Shown: piece by piece, positions 56,934 to 64,000 of the stretch
How positions within the stretch are numbered: the stretch's first letter is position 1
Layout: each line of letters begins with the position of its first letter
Position numbers and translations under genes: made by a program
From: Hyphomicrobiales bacterium
GTDB lineage: Bacteria > Pseudomonadota > Alphaproteobacteria > Rhizobiales > Rhizobiaceae
NCBI GenBank assembly: GCA_900473795.1
Contig: UCMT01000008.1
Location: forward strand, 124,001-188,000
Length of the DNA: 64,000 nucleotides
Direction of reading: 5' to 3'
The notes under the pieces: generated by a model
Database searches by the model: none
Told to the model about the DNA's origin: nothing
What the model saw: the letters and a program-made list of their open reading frames with translations, nothing else

Positions 56934-56950
56934 ATGTTATGCTATTACAT
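56934..56950. promoter_or_regulatory. Zur-box-like palindrome of the COG0523 gene
   Basis: ATGTTATGCTATTACAT has inverted arms with the same ATGTAAT/ATTACAT form as the znuA site at 58032, with two mismatches, 16 bases upstream of the gene's ATG. Confidence 0.75.
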
Positions 56951-57012
56951 CATGCGACCTGAAAAAGGCGGACCTCTGGCCCGCCTTCCAAGGTCACTGG
57001 GAGGAAAGCTGT

Positions 57013-58005
57013 TTAGCTGCCGTTGGAAAGGCAGGTTTTCAGCGAGGTGCCGATACCTTCCATCAGCTGGAAATAGAGGTCGGGGCCGGCATCGAGGGTG
57101 GCCGCTTCCGGGTCGAGCGTGCCGGATTTCGCCGGCGTGCCTTCGAGCACGACATTGACGAGCTTCGGCTCGAACTGCGGTTCGGCAAAGACGCAGGTCG
57201 CGCCCAGTTCGACGATCTTGTCATGGATCTGCGTCAGGCGTTCGGCCCCCGGCAGGGTCTCGGGGCTGACGGTGATCGAGCCCGCCACCTTCACGTGGTA
57301 GCGATGTTCGAAATACTGGTAGGCATCATGAAAGACGATGAAGGGCTTGTCCTTGATCGGTGCGACGGCTTCTTCGAGTGTTTTGTCGAGCGCATCGAGC
57401 CGCGTGTTCAGGGCCTCGAGATTGGTCTTGTAGGTGGCGGCATTGTCCGGATCTGCGGCCGCCAGCGTCGTTTCGATCTCGGCGGCCATCGCCTTGGCAT
57501 TGGCCGGATCGAGCCAGAGGTGCATGTCGAATTCACCCTCGTCGTGATGGTGGCCCTCTTCGTGGGCGTGATCCCCGGCGCCTTCCGCGCTTGCCTCGTG
57601 CTCGTCGCCGTCGTCATGCGGTTCGAAGGCGCCGCCTTCGCGGAATTTCAGCTTTTCGAGCCCGGGCGCATCGTCCAGTTCGACGATCTTTGCGCCGCTG
57701 CCGAGCGACTCCAGCGGCTTTTCCAGAAAGGCTTCCAGCCCGTGCCCGACCCAGAAGACGATGTTGGCGTTCTCCAGCGCCGAGGCGTTGGAAGGTTTCA
57801 TGCTGTAGGTATGGGGGGAGGCGGCGCCCTCGACGATCAGCGCCGGTTCGCCGACGCCGTGCATGATCGAGGCGACCAGGGAGTGGATCGGCTTGATCGA
57901 AACGACGACATTCGGGACTTCGGCATGGGCGGTGCCTGTTGCGAGAAGCATGGAGGGGGCGAGAAGCAGGGAGGACGTCAAAAGGAGGGATTTTTTCAGG
58001 CTCAT
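57013..58005 (-). CDS. znuA: High-affinity zinc ABC transporter, periplasmic zinc-binding protein
   Basis: The 330-residue cluster A-I binding protein starts at ATG 58005 (MSLKKSLLL) behind AGGAG; it has a signal peptide ending near ATGTAHA. Zinc ligands are visible in ASPHTYSMKPS and FDMHLWLDP and in YQYFEHRYHV. An acidic histidine-rich loop (HDDGDEHEASAEGAGDHAHE then EGHHHDEGE) lies between them, typical of ZnuA. It is divergent from znuC-znuB-zur and shares a promoter region with two Zur boxes. Confidence 0.95.
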   Translation of the reverse strand: MSLKKSLLLTSSLLLAPSMLLATGTAHAEVPNVVVSIKPIHSLVASIMHGVGEPALIVEGAASPHTYSMKPSNASALENANIVFWVGHGLEAFLEKPLESLGSGAKIVELDDAPGLEKLKFREGGAFEPHDDGDEHEASAEGAGDHAHEEGHHHDEGEFDMHLWLDPANAKAMAAEIETTLAAADPDNAATYKTNLEALNTRLDALDKTLEEAVAPIKDKPFIVFHDAYQYFEHRYHVKVAGSITVSPETLPGAERLTQIHDKIVELGATCVFAEPQFEPKLVNVVLEGTPAKSGTLDPEAATLDAGPDLYFQLMEGIGTSLKTCLSNGS

Positions 58006-58031
58006 GCGGGGGACTCCTGTCTTGTAAATCA

Positions 58032-58048
58032 ATGTAATGTTATTACAT
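58032..58048. promoter_or_regulatory. Zur box 1 in the znuA-znuC divergent promoter
   Basis: ATGTAAT and ATTACAT are perfect inverted arms around GTT, 27 bases upstream of the znuA start. Confidence 0.85.
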
Positions 58049-58054
58049 CAATTG

Positions 58055-58069
58055 CGTTATGCTATAACG
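58055..58069. promoter_or_regulatory. Zur box 2 in the znuA-znuC divergent promoter
   Basis: CGTTAT and ATAACG are perfect inverted arms around GCT. It is 42 bases upstream of the znuC start and 6 bases from Zur box 1, so each direction may have its own site. Confidence 0.8.
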
Positions 58070-58110
58070 TGTGGCATAGCGGCTGGCAACACCTCACCCG
58101 GATTTTTTTG

Positions 58111-59043
58111 ATGCTGAATTTCCGCGACCCCGACCAGAAGCCTCTCGTCCTCATGAACAATGCCGGCGTGCGCCGCAACGGCCGCTGGCTGGTGCGTGGC
58201 GTCGAGTTCTCGATCAGCCGCGGCGAGATCGTCACGCTGATCGGCCCGAACGGCTCGGGCAAATCGACCACGGCGAAAACTGCGATCGGCGTTTTGAAGC
58301 CGGACGAGGGCTGGGTCGAGCGAAAGCCGGGCCTCAAGGTCGGCTATGTGCCGCAGAAGCTCGCCATCGACTGGACGCTGCCCCTGACAGTCGAGCGCCT
58401 GATGACGCTGACCGGCCCGCTGAAGGGCCGCGAGATCGAGGAGGCGCTGCACTCCACCGGCATCGCGCATCTCGCCCGCGCCGAGGTCCAGCACCTGTCC
58501 GGCGGCGAATTCCAGCGGGCGCTGCTTGCCCGCGCCATTGCCCGCAAGCCCGACCTGCTGGTGCTCGACGAACCGGTGCAGGGCGTCGACTTCTCCGGCG
58601 AGATCGCGCTCTACGACCTGATCAAGTCCATCCGCAACCAAACCGGCTGCGGCATCCTCTTGATCTCGCACGACCTGCATGTGGTGATGGCCGAGACCGA
58701 TACGGTGATCTGCCTCAACGGCCATGTCTGCTGCCGCGGCACGCCGCAAGTGGTCAGCCAGAGCCCGGAATATCTGAAACTGTTCGGCAGCCGCGCGGCC
58801 AAGACGCTTGCCGTCTACAGCCACGATCACGACCACACCCATCTGCCCGACGGCCGCGTTCTGCATGCCGATGGCAGCATCACCGAACATTGCCATCCGG
58901 ACGACGGCCACCACCATGGCGCTCACGCCGAGCATGAGCATGACGATCACGGTCATGCCGATCACGTCCACGGTCCGGATTGCGGCTGCGGCCATCAGAG
59001 CCGCCTGCAGGGCTTCGGCAACAAGGAGACGCGCCGTGTTTGA
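58111..59043 (+). CDS. znuC: Zinc ABC transporter ATP-binding protein with His-rich C-terminal tail
   Basis: The 310-residue ATPase starts at ATG 58111. Walker A GPNGSGKST, signature LSGGEFQRALLARAI, Walker B LLVLDEPVQGVD and the H-loop LLISHDLHVV are intact. The ATPase domain ends near residue 230. The last 75 residues are very rich in His, Asp and Cys (YSHDHDHTHLPDG, HHHGAHAEHEHDDHGHADHV, then CGCGH) and probably bind zinc in the cytoplasm. The stop overlaps the znuB start by 8 bases. Confidence 0.94.
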   Translation: MLNFRDPDQKPLVLMNNAGVRRNGRWLVRGVEFSISRGEIVTLIGPNGSGKSTTAKTAIGVLKPDEGWVERKPGLKVGYVPQKLAIDWTLPLTVERLMTLTGPLKGREIEEALHSTGIAHLARAEVQHLSGGEFQRALLARAIARKPDLLVLDEPVQGVDFSGEIALYDLIKSIRNQTGCGILLISHDLHVVMAETDTVICLNGHVCCRGTPQVVSQSPEYLKLFGSRAAKTLAVYSHDHDHTHLPDGRVLHADGSITEHCHPDDGHHHGAHAEHEHDDHGHADHVHGPDCGCGHQSRLQGFGNKETRRV

Positions 59044-59869
59044 CGATTTCTTCACCCGCGCGCTCGTCGCCGGCATCGGCCTTGCCATCACGGTCGGCCC
59101 GCTCGGCTGCTTCGTCATCTGGAGGCGCATGGCCTATTTCGGCGACACCATGGCCCATTCGGCATTGCTCGGCGTGGCGCTGTCGCTGCTGTTCAATCTC
59201 AATCTGATGCTGAGCGTCTTCCTCGTCGCCGCGGTCGTTTCGCTGCTGTTGCTGCTGCTGCAGAAGCGCGGCGCGCTGTCGACCGATGCGCTGCTCGGCA
59301 TTCTCTCCCACTCGGCGCTGTCGATCGGCCTCGTCATGGTCGCCTTCATGACCTGGGTGCGCATCGATCTCGTCGGCTTCCTGTTCGGCGATATCCTCGC
59401 GGTTTCCGAGGCCGATATCGATCTCGTGTGGGGCGGCGGCATTCTCGTATTGTTTGCCATCGTCTATCTCTGGCGGCCACTGCTTGCCTCCACCGTCAAT
59501 CCGGAACTGGCCGAGGCCGAAGGTCTGCAGCCGGAGCGGGCGCGGCTCTATTTCATGCTGCTGATGGCCTTGGTGATCGCGATCGCCATGAAGATCGTCG
59601 GCATCCTGCTGATCACCTCGCTCTTGATCATTCCGGCGGCCACCGCCCGGCGCTTTGCCACGTCGCCCGAAATCATGGCCGTGCTCGCCTCGGTGATCGG
59701 CGCGCTCGCCGTCACCGGCGGCCTCTTCGGCTCGCTGCACTTCGATACGCCGTCCGGCCCGTCGATCGTGGTTGCGGCAATGGGGCTTTTCGTGCTCAGT
59801 CTGCTGCCCTTCGGCCGCAAGGGAGAAATCGAGACGGCCATTCATTCGACGCATGGAGGACACCACTGA
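59036..59869 (+). CDS. znuB: Zinc ABC transporter permease
   Basis: The 277-residue ABC-3 family permease starts at GTG 59036 behind AAGGAG and inside the end of znuC. It has about eight membrane segments; GDTMAHSALLGVAL and LLITSLLIIPAATARRFA are typical family motifs. Its last base is the first base of the zur start codon. Confidence 0.93.
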   Translation: MFDDFFTRALVAGIGLAITVGPLGCFVIWRRMAYFGDTMAHSALLGVALSLLFNLNLMLSVFLVAAVVSLLLLLLQKRGALSTDALLGILSHSALSIGLVMVAFMTWVRIDLVGFLFGDILAVSEADIDLVWGGGILVLFAIVYLWRPLLASTVNPELAEAEGLQPERARLYFMLLMALVIAIAMKIVGILLITSLLIIPAATARRFATSPEIMAVLASVIGALAVTGGLFGSLHFDTPSGPSIVVAAMGLFVLSLLPFGRKGEIETAIHSTHGGHH

Positions 59870-60267
59870 TGGCGCAGCAACTCACCAGGAACCAGTCGCT
59901 GGTGCTCGATGCGCTGACCCATGCGGAAGGCCCGCTCAGCGCCTATACGATCCTCGACAAGCTGCGTGACCACGGTTTTCGTGCGCCGCTGCAGGTTTAT
60001 CGTGCGCTGGACAAGCTGCTCGAGTTCGGCATGATCCACCGGCTCGAAAGCATGAACTCCTTCGTCGCCTGCTCGCATCCGGATCATCACCACCATGATC
60101 ACGGCGTCACCGCCTTTGCGATCTGCGAGGATTGCGGCCAGGTCACAGAAATGCATGACACGGGCATCGAGGAGCGGCTTTCCGTCCTCGCCGGCAAGGA
60201 GCATTTCAAGACCGAAAAGACGACGATCGAGATCCGCGGCCACTGCCAGAACTGTACCAGCGGATAG
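59869..60267 (+). CDS. zur: Zinc uptake regulator Zur (Fur family)
   Basis: The 132-residue repressor has a winged-helix DNA-binding part ([34 protein letters not shown]), a histidine-rich sensor site ([12 protein letters not shown]) and structural cysteine pairs (CEDCG and CQNC). It represses znuA, znuCB and probably the COG0523 gene when zinc is sufficient. Being the last gene of its own target operon, it would be autoregulated. The start overlaps the znuB stop (TGATG). Confidence 0.94.
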   Translation: MAQQLTRNQSLVLDALTHAEGPLSAYTILDKLRDHGFRAPLQVYRALDKLLEFGMIHRLESMNSFVACSHPDHHHHDHGVTAFAICEDCGQVTEMHDTGIEERLSVLAGKEHFKTEKTTIEIRGHCQNCTSG

Positions 60268-60338
60268 TTCCGCCCGGTCGGTCAAGGCCCTATCCCACTG
60301 CCAGCGGATGTGTGACCATCCAGGCCCGAGGTTCAGCC

Positions 60339-62717
60339 GTGAACAATCACGATTCGATGTCCGATTTCCTGTTTTCCGCGCATACGCGTGATCACGCCCA
60401 GACCCCTCAGGCAACGGACAAGGCCGAAACCGCCATTGATCCGGTCTGCGGCATGACCGTCAAACTCAATGCAGGAAAACCGAGCCTCGACTATCAGGGA
60501 ACGACCTATCATTTCTGCAGCCAGCGCTGCCACGGCCGCTTCGGCGCCGATCCCTGGTTCTACCTGTCGGGCCATGCCAGAAACAAGCCGAAGGCTGCGA
60601 AGAAGGCGACGCTCTACACCTGCCCGATGGACCCCGAAATCGTCCGTGACGCGCCCGGAACCTGCCCGATCTGCGGCATGGCGCTCGAGCCGATGGGCGC
60701 CCCGGTCGAGGGTCCCAATCCCGAACTCGTCGATTTTACGCGCCGCTTCTGGGTAAGCCTTGCCTGCGCCGTGCCGCTCGTCATCCTGTCGATGGGGCCG
60801 ATGGTCGGGCTTCCGATCCGCGACTGGATCGGCGCGCGCATCGCCACCTATCTCGAACTCCTCCTCGCAACGCCGGTCGTGCTCTGGGCCGCCAGGCCGT
60901 TCTTCGAGCGGGGATGGGTGTCGCTGCGCACCGGCCACTACAATATGTGGACGCTGATCATGCTCGGCGTCGGCGCCGCCTATCTCTACAGCGTCGTCGC
61001 GACGCTGTTGCCCGGCCTGTTCCCGATGGAGCTCGGCGGCCATCACGGGGACGTTGCCGTCTATTTCGAGGCTGCGGCCGTCATCGTGACGCTGGTCTTC
61101 GTCGGCCAGATCCTCGAGCTTCGCGCCCGCGAACGCACCGGCGATGCGATCCGCGCCCTGATGAACCTCGCGCCGAAGACGGCGCGCCGCATACAGCCGG
61201 ATGGAACCGAACAGGATGCGCCGCTTGAAAACATCCTGGCTGGCGATCATCTGCGCATACGCCCCGGTGAATCCGTGCCGGTCGATGGCATCGTCACCGA
61301 AGGCCGCTCCAGCGTCGACGAGAGCCTGATCACCGGCGAGCCTTTGCCGGTGGAAAAGATCGCGGGTGCCGAGGTCACCGGCGGCACCATCAACCGCAAC
61401 GGCACGCTGGTCGTCAGGGCACAAAAGGTCGGCCGCGATACGGCCCTGTCGCAGATCGTCGAGATGGTCGCGTCGGCCCAGCGGTCGCGCGCGCCGATCC
61501 AGAAGCTTGCCGACCGGGTGTCCGGCTGGTTCGTGCCTGCAGTCGTCCTTGTCGCGGTGGCGGCTTTCGTCGGCTGGCTGGTGCTTGGTCCGCAACCGTC
61601 CTTCGTCTACGGGCTGGTCGCTGCCGTCTCCGTCCTCATCATTGCCTGCCCCTGTGCGCTCGGTCTCGCCACGCCGATCTCGATCATGACGGCGACGGGG
61701 AGGGGCGCCCAGTCCGGCGTGCTCGTCCGCGAAGCCGCGGCGCTCGAGCGTCTCGCGGCCGTCGATACGCTGATCGTCGACAAGACCGGCACGCTGACGG
61801 AAGGCAAGCCGCGCCTGACGGACGTGCTTGTCGGTCCCACCTTTCCGGAAAACCGGCTGCTGATGCTCGCGGCCTCCCTGGAAAAGGCCTCGGAACACCC
61901 ATTGGCCGAGGCCATCGTCGCAGGGGCCAAGGCGCGGGACGTGCCGCTGATTGCCGTTTCCGACTTCGAAGCGGTCAATGGCAAGGGCGTCTCCGGGCGG
62001 GTGGATGGCGATCTCGTGCTCGCAGGCAATGCCGCGATGCTGGCGGATGTCGGTATCGATACCTCAGCCTTTGTGGATCACGCCGAAGGGCTGCGCCAGA
62101 ATGGCCGCACCGCGCTCTACGTCGCGGTCAATGGCGAGCTGGCCGGTCTTCTGGCGCTGGCCGACGAGATCAAAATTAATGCGGCCGAGGCGATCCGCGC
62201 GCTGCATGTCGATGGCATCCGCATTGTCATGGCGACGGGCGACAGTGCCGTCACGGCGCACGCGGTGGCGAAGGCGCTCGGCATCGACGATGTCGCGGCC
62301 GACCAGTTGCCGGAAGACAAGAAAGCGCTGGTCGAGCGCCTGAAGGCTGAGGGCCGCATCGTCGCCATGGCGGGCGATGGTATCAACGATGCCCCGGCTC
62401 TGGCAGCAGCCGATGTCGGCATTGCCATGGGCACCGGCGCCGATGTGGCGCTGGAAAGCGCCGGCATCACGCTGCTGAAGGGTGACTTGTCCGGCATCGT
62501 GCGGGCGCGAACCCTGTCGAAGGCGACGCTGTCGAACATTCGCCAGAACCTGTTCTTCGCCTTTGCCTACAACGCCGTCGGCGTCCCGGTCGCAGCCGGT
62601 CTGCTTTATCCGCTGACCGGCTCGCTGCTCTCGCCGATGATCGCCGCCGCCGCCATGAGCCTGTCCTCGGTTTCCGTCGTCGCCAATGCACTCCGGCTGA
62701 GACGATTGAAGCTCTGA
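60339..62717 (+). CDS. P1B-type heavy-metal-translocating ATPase (copper/silver class) with YHS domain
   Basis: The product is 792 residues from GTG 60339, chosen for its GAGG ribosome-binding site 7 bases upstream; GTG 60312 and ATG 60357 are alternatives. The N-terminus has a YHS domain ([16 protein letters not shown]) and an HMBD motif ([20 protein letters not shown]) instead of HMA domains. The core has CPCALGLA in the sixth membrane helix, [17 protein letters not shown] and [11 protein letters not shown]. The CPC motif points to Cu(I)/Ag(I) export across the inner membrane. No CueR or CopZ gene is adjacent. Confidence 0.93.
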   Translation: MNNHDSMSDFLFSAHTRDHAQTPQATDKAETAIDPVCGMTVKLNAGKPSLDYQGTTYHFCSQRCHGRFGADPWFYLSGHARNKPKAAKKATLYTCPMDPEIVRDAPGTCPICGMALEPMGAPVEGPNPELVDFTRRFWVSLACAVPLVILSMGPMVGLPIRDWIGARIATYLELLLATPVVLWAARPFFERGWVSLRTGHYNMWTLIMLGVGAAYLYSVVATLLPGLFPMELGGHHGDVAVYFEAAAVIVTLVFVGQILELRARERTGDAIRALMNLAPKTARRIQPDGTEQDAPLENILAGDHLRIRPGESVPVDGIVTEGRSSVDESLITGEPLPVEKIAGAEVTGGTINRNGTLVVRAQKVGRDTALSQIVEMVASAQRSRAPIQKLADRVSGWFVPAVVLVAVAAFVGWLVLGPQPSFVYGLVAAVSVLIIACPCALGLATPISIMTATGRGAQSGVLVREAAALERLAAVDTLIVDKTGTLTEGKPRLTDVLVGPTFPENRLLMLAASLEKASEHPLAEAIVAGAKARDVPLIAVSDFEAVNGKGVSGRVDGDLVLAGNAAMLADVGIDTSAFVDHAEGLRQNGRTALYVAVNGELAGLLALADEIKINAAEAIRALHVDGIRIVMATGDSAVTAHAVAKALGIDDVAADQLPEDKKALVERLKAEGRIVAMAGDGINDAPALAAADVGIAMGTGADVALESAGITLLKGDLSGIVRARTLSKATLSNIRQNLFFAFAYNAVGVPVAAGLLYPLTGSLLSPMIAAAAMSLSSVSVVANALRLRRLKL

Positions 62718-62723
62718 CGGCAA

Positions 62724-63254
62724 CTACCCGATGACGGACAGGCTTGTCGCGAAAAGCTGCCATTTCTTGACATAGCCGTCCGCGGACTTCTTCAAACCGG
62801 CGACGGCCGCGTCATCGAGCAGCCGGATCGCCTTTGCCGGTGCGCCGACGATCAGCGAATTGTCGGGAAAGACCTTGCCTTCCGTCACCAGCGCATTGGC
62901 CCCGATAAGACAGTTACTGCCGATTACCGCGCCATTCAGCACCGTTGCGCCCATGCCGACCAGCGAATTGTCGCCAATGGTGCAGCCATGCACGATGGCG
63001 TGATGGCCGATGGTGCAGCCCTCTCCGATCGTCACCGGAAAGCCGGGATCGACATGGATGACGACGCCTTCCTGGATATTGGTGCGGGCGCCGACCCTGA
63101 TCGGCTCATTGTCGCCCCGCAGCACCGCGCCGAACCAGACGCCGACATCGTCGCCCAGTTCGACCTTGCCGATGATATGCGCGTCCGGCGCCACCCAATA
63201 GCTGCCTTCCGCCGGAACAGCGGGGCGTGTCGGGCCAAGTGCATAAAGCGGCAT
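62724..63254 (-). CDS. Gamma-carbonic anhydrase-like protein (YrdA/PaaY family)
   Basis: The 176-residue protein is a left-handed beta-helix of hexapeptide repeats (GVWFGAVLRGDNEPIRVG, IGEGCTIGHHAIVHGCTIG) and forms trimers. The zinc histidines of gamma carbonic anhydrases appear in VIHVD and GHHAIVHG. Whether it hydrates CO2 is unknown; many homologues are annotated as transferases. The FAH-family gene lies upstream on the same strand, 18 bases away. Confidence 0.9.
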   Translation of the reverse strand: MPLYALGPTRPAVPAEGSYWVAPDAHIIGKVELGDDVGVWFGAVLRGDNEPIRVGARTNIQEGVVIHVDPGFPVTIGEGCTIGHHAIVHGCTIGDNSLVGMGATVLNGAVIGSNCLIGANALVTEGKVFPDNSLIVGAPAKAIRLLDDAAVAGLKKSADGYVKKWQLFATSLSVIG

Positions 63255-63272
63255 GATTTTACCTTCTTGTGC

Positions 63273-63959
63273 TTAGACGACCGTCACGGTCAGCGTGGCA
63301 ACGCCGTCGATGCCGCAGGAAACCACGTCGCCGCGCGACACCGGCCCGACGCCGGAGGGTGTCCCGGTCATGATGACGTCTCCGGCAGCGAGCGTGAACA
63401 GTTTCGACAGTTCGGCGATGACTTCCGGAGCCTTCCAGATCATCTGGTTGAGGTCGCCCTGCTGCTTGCGGTCGCCGTTGACCGTAAGCCAGATATTGCC
63501 AGCCGCCGGATGGCCGATGGCCTCGGCCGGAACGATTTCTGAAACCGGCGCCGAGTGCTCGAAGGCCTTCGCCGCCGCCCATGGCTTGCCGGCCGCCTTT
63601 GCCTCCGCCTGCAGGTCGCGGCGCGTGAAGTCGATGCCCACCGCATAGCCGTAGACGCAATCGAGAGCATTGCCGCTATCGATGTTGTCGCCGCCGCCTT
63701 TCAGCAGGACGACGAGTTCGACCTCGTGGTGCACGTCGGTCGACAGCGGTGGATAGGGAAACTCCGCGCGCTGCACTGTCAGATTGTCCGGATTTTTCTG
63801 GAAGAAGAAAGGCGGCTCCCGATCGGGATCGTGGCCCATCTCGATTGCGTGGGCCGCATAGTTACGACCCACGCAATAAACGCGGCGAACGGGAAAGGCC
63901 CGATCGGAATTCGCAACCGGCAACAGGACCGGGGCGGGAAGGGGAATTACAGTGGTCAT
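63273..63959 (-). CDS. Fumarylacetoacetate hydrolase family protein (YcgM/FAHD1-like)
   Basis: The 228-residue enzyme has the metal-binding Glu/Glu/Asp set, with DVHHEVELVVLL and VGIDFTRRDLQ and the VIMTGTPSGVGPVSRGD loop. Such enzymes act as acylpyruvases or oxaloacetate decarboxylases. ATG 63959 (MTTVIPL) is preferred; ATG 63974 would add five residues and lies inside an inverted repeat. It is probably co-transcribed with the gamma-CA-like gene. Confidence 0.9.
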   Translation of the reverse strand: MTTVIPLPAPVLLPVANSDRAFPVRRVYCVGRNYAAHAIEMGHDPDREPPFFFQKNPDNLTVQRAEFPYPPLSTDVHHEVELVVLLKGGGDNIDSGNALDCVYGYAVGIDFTRRDLQAEAKAAGKPWAAAKAFEHSAPVSEIVPAEAIGHPAAGNIWLTVNGDRKQQGDLNQMIWKAPEVIAELSKLFTLAAGDVIMTGTPSGVGPVSRGDVVSCGIDGVATLTVTVV

Positions 63960-63969
63960 CAAATATCCA

Positions 63970-63989
63970 GGCATTCGATTGCGAATGCC
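63970..63989. promoter_or_regulatory. Inverted repeat before the FAH-family gene
   Basis: GGCATTCG and CGAATGCC are perfect arms around ATTG, 11 bases before the preferred start. It could be an operator or an RNA hairpin near the ribosome-binding site. Confidence 0.45.
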
Positions 63990-64000
63990 TGACGATAGCA

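Overview
This 64 kb window is chromosomal DNA of an alphaproteobacterium, almost certainly a member of the Rhizobiaceae (Rhizobium/Agrobacterium/Ensifer group). The decisive markers are an intact acpXL-fabZXL-fabF2XL-fabF1XL-adh-lpxXL locus for the very-long-chain fatty acid of rhizobial lipid A, an aerobic-type cob cluster (cobQ, cobP, cobW, cobN, cobO, cobE, cobA, cobB, cobC, cobD), GC-rich third codon positions, and palindromic repeat elements of the kind common in rhizobial genomes. I saw no tRNA, rRNA, CRISPR array, insertion sequence or prophage. The gene density and order look like stable chromosomal backbone with some accessory metabolic islands.

Left part (1-9.6 kb): the end of an ECF-type sigma factor gene is translationally coupled to a membrane-anchored VWA protein. 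A zinc-dependent betaine-homocysteine/homocysteine S-methyltransferase (bmt-like) follows, with a perfect 16-bp palindrome in its promoter region. Then come an O-antigen-ligase-like membrane protein and a three-gene quaternary-amine (betaine/choline class) ABC transporter, all on the minus strand. A 47-codon ORF with its own terminator lies in the gap before cobQ.

Cobalamin region (9.8-24.2 kb): cobQ, then a full cobalamin riboswitch, then a candidate 39-codon ORF, cobP, cobW, cobN and cobO. A TSUP permease on the opposite strand separates these from cobEABC-D, where four genes overlap by ATGA. cobN carries a palindromic repeat inserted in frame (about 56 codons) plus a smaller related piece, and a third, similar-sized palindromic element sits between cobW and cobN. 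The ring-contraction genes (cobF-M) are not here.

Middle (24.3-36.2 kb): an L,D-transpeptidase, a divergent alcohol dehydrogenase/LysR pair, the acpXL-lpxXL lipid A operon, a PAS-only protein, an SRPBCC/VOC gene pair, and gnd (6-phosphogluconate dehydrogenase).

Carbohydrate island (36.2-55.2 kb): a LacI regulator with matching operator-like sites, a CUT1 sugar ABC transporter (binding protein, two permeases, ATPase), a GH2 beta-mannosidase, a TIM-barrel sugar isomerase/epimerase and a Gfo/Idh/MocA oxidoreductase appear to form one system for uptake and breakdown of beta-linked oligosaccharides. Next are a secreted protein with a lysozyme-like N-terminus and RTX repeats, an aldo/keto reductase, and a TRAP transporter whose large permease gene is directly followed by a GH43 beta-xylosidase.

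Metal region (55.3-62.7 kb): an RcnB-like periplasmic protein, a COG0523 GTPase, znuA divergent from znuC-znuB-zur, and a P1B-type ATPase. Three palindromic Zur-box-like sites mark a compact zinc-starvation regulon. The window ends with a gamma-carbonic-anhydrase-like protein and a fumarylacetoacetate-hydrolase-family enzyme.
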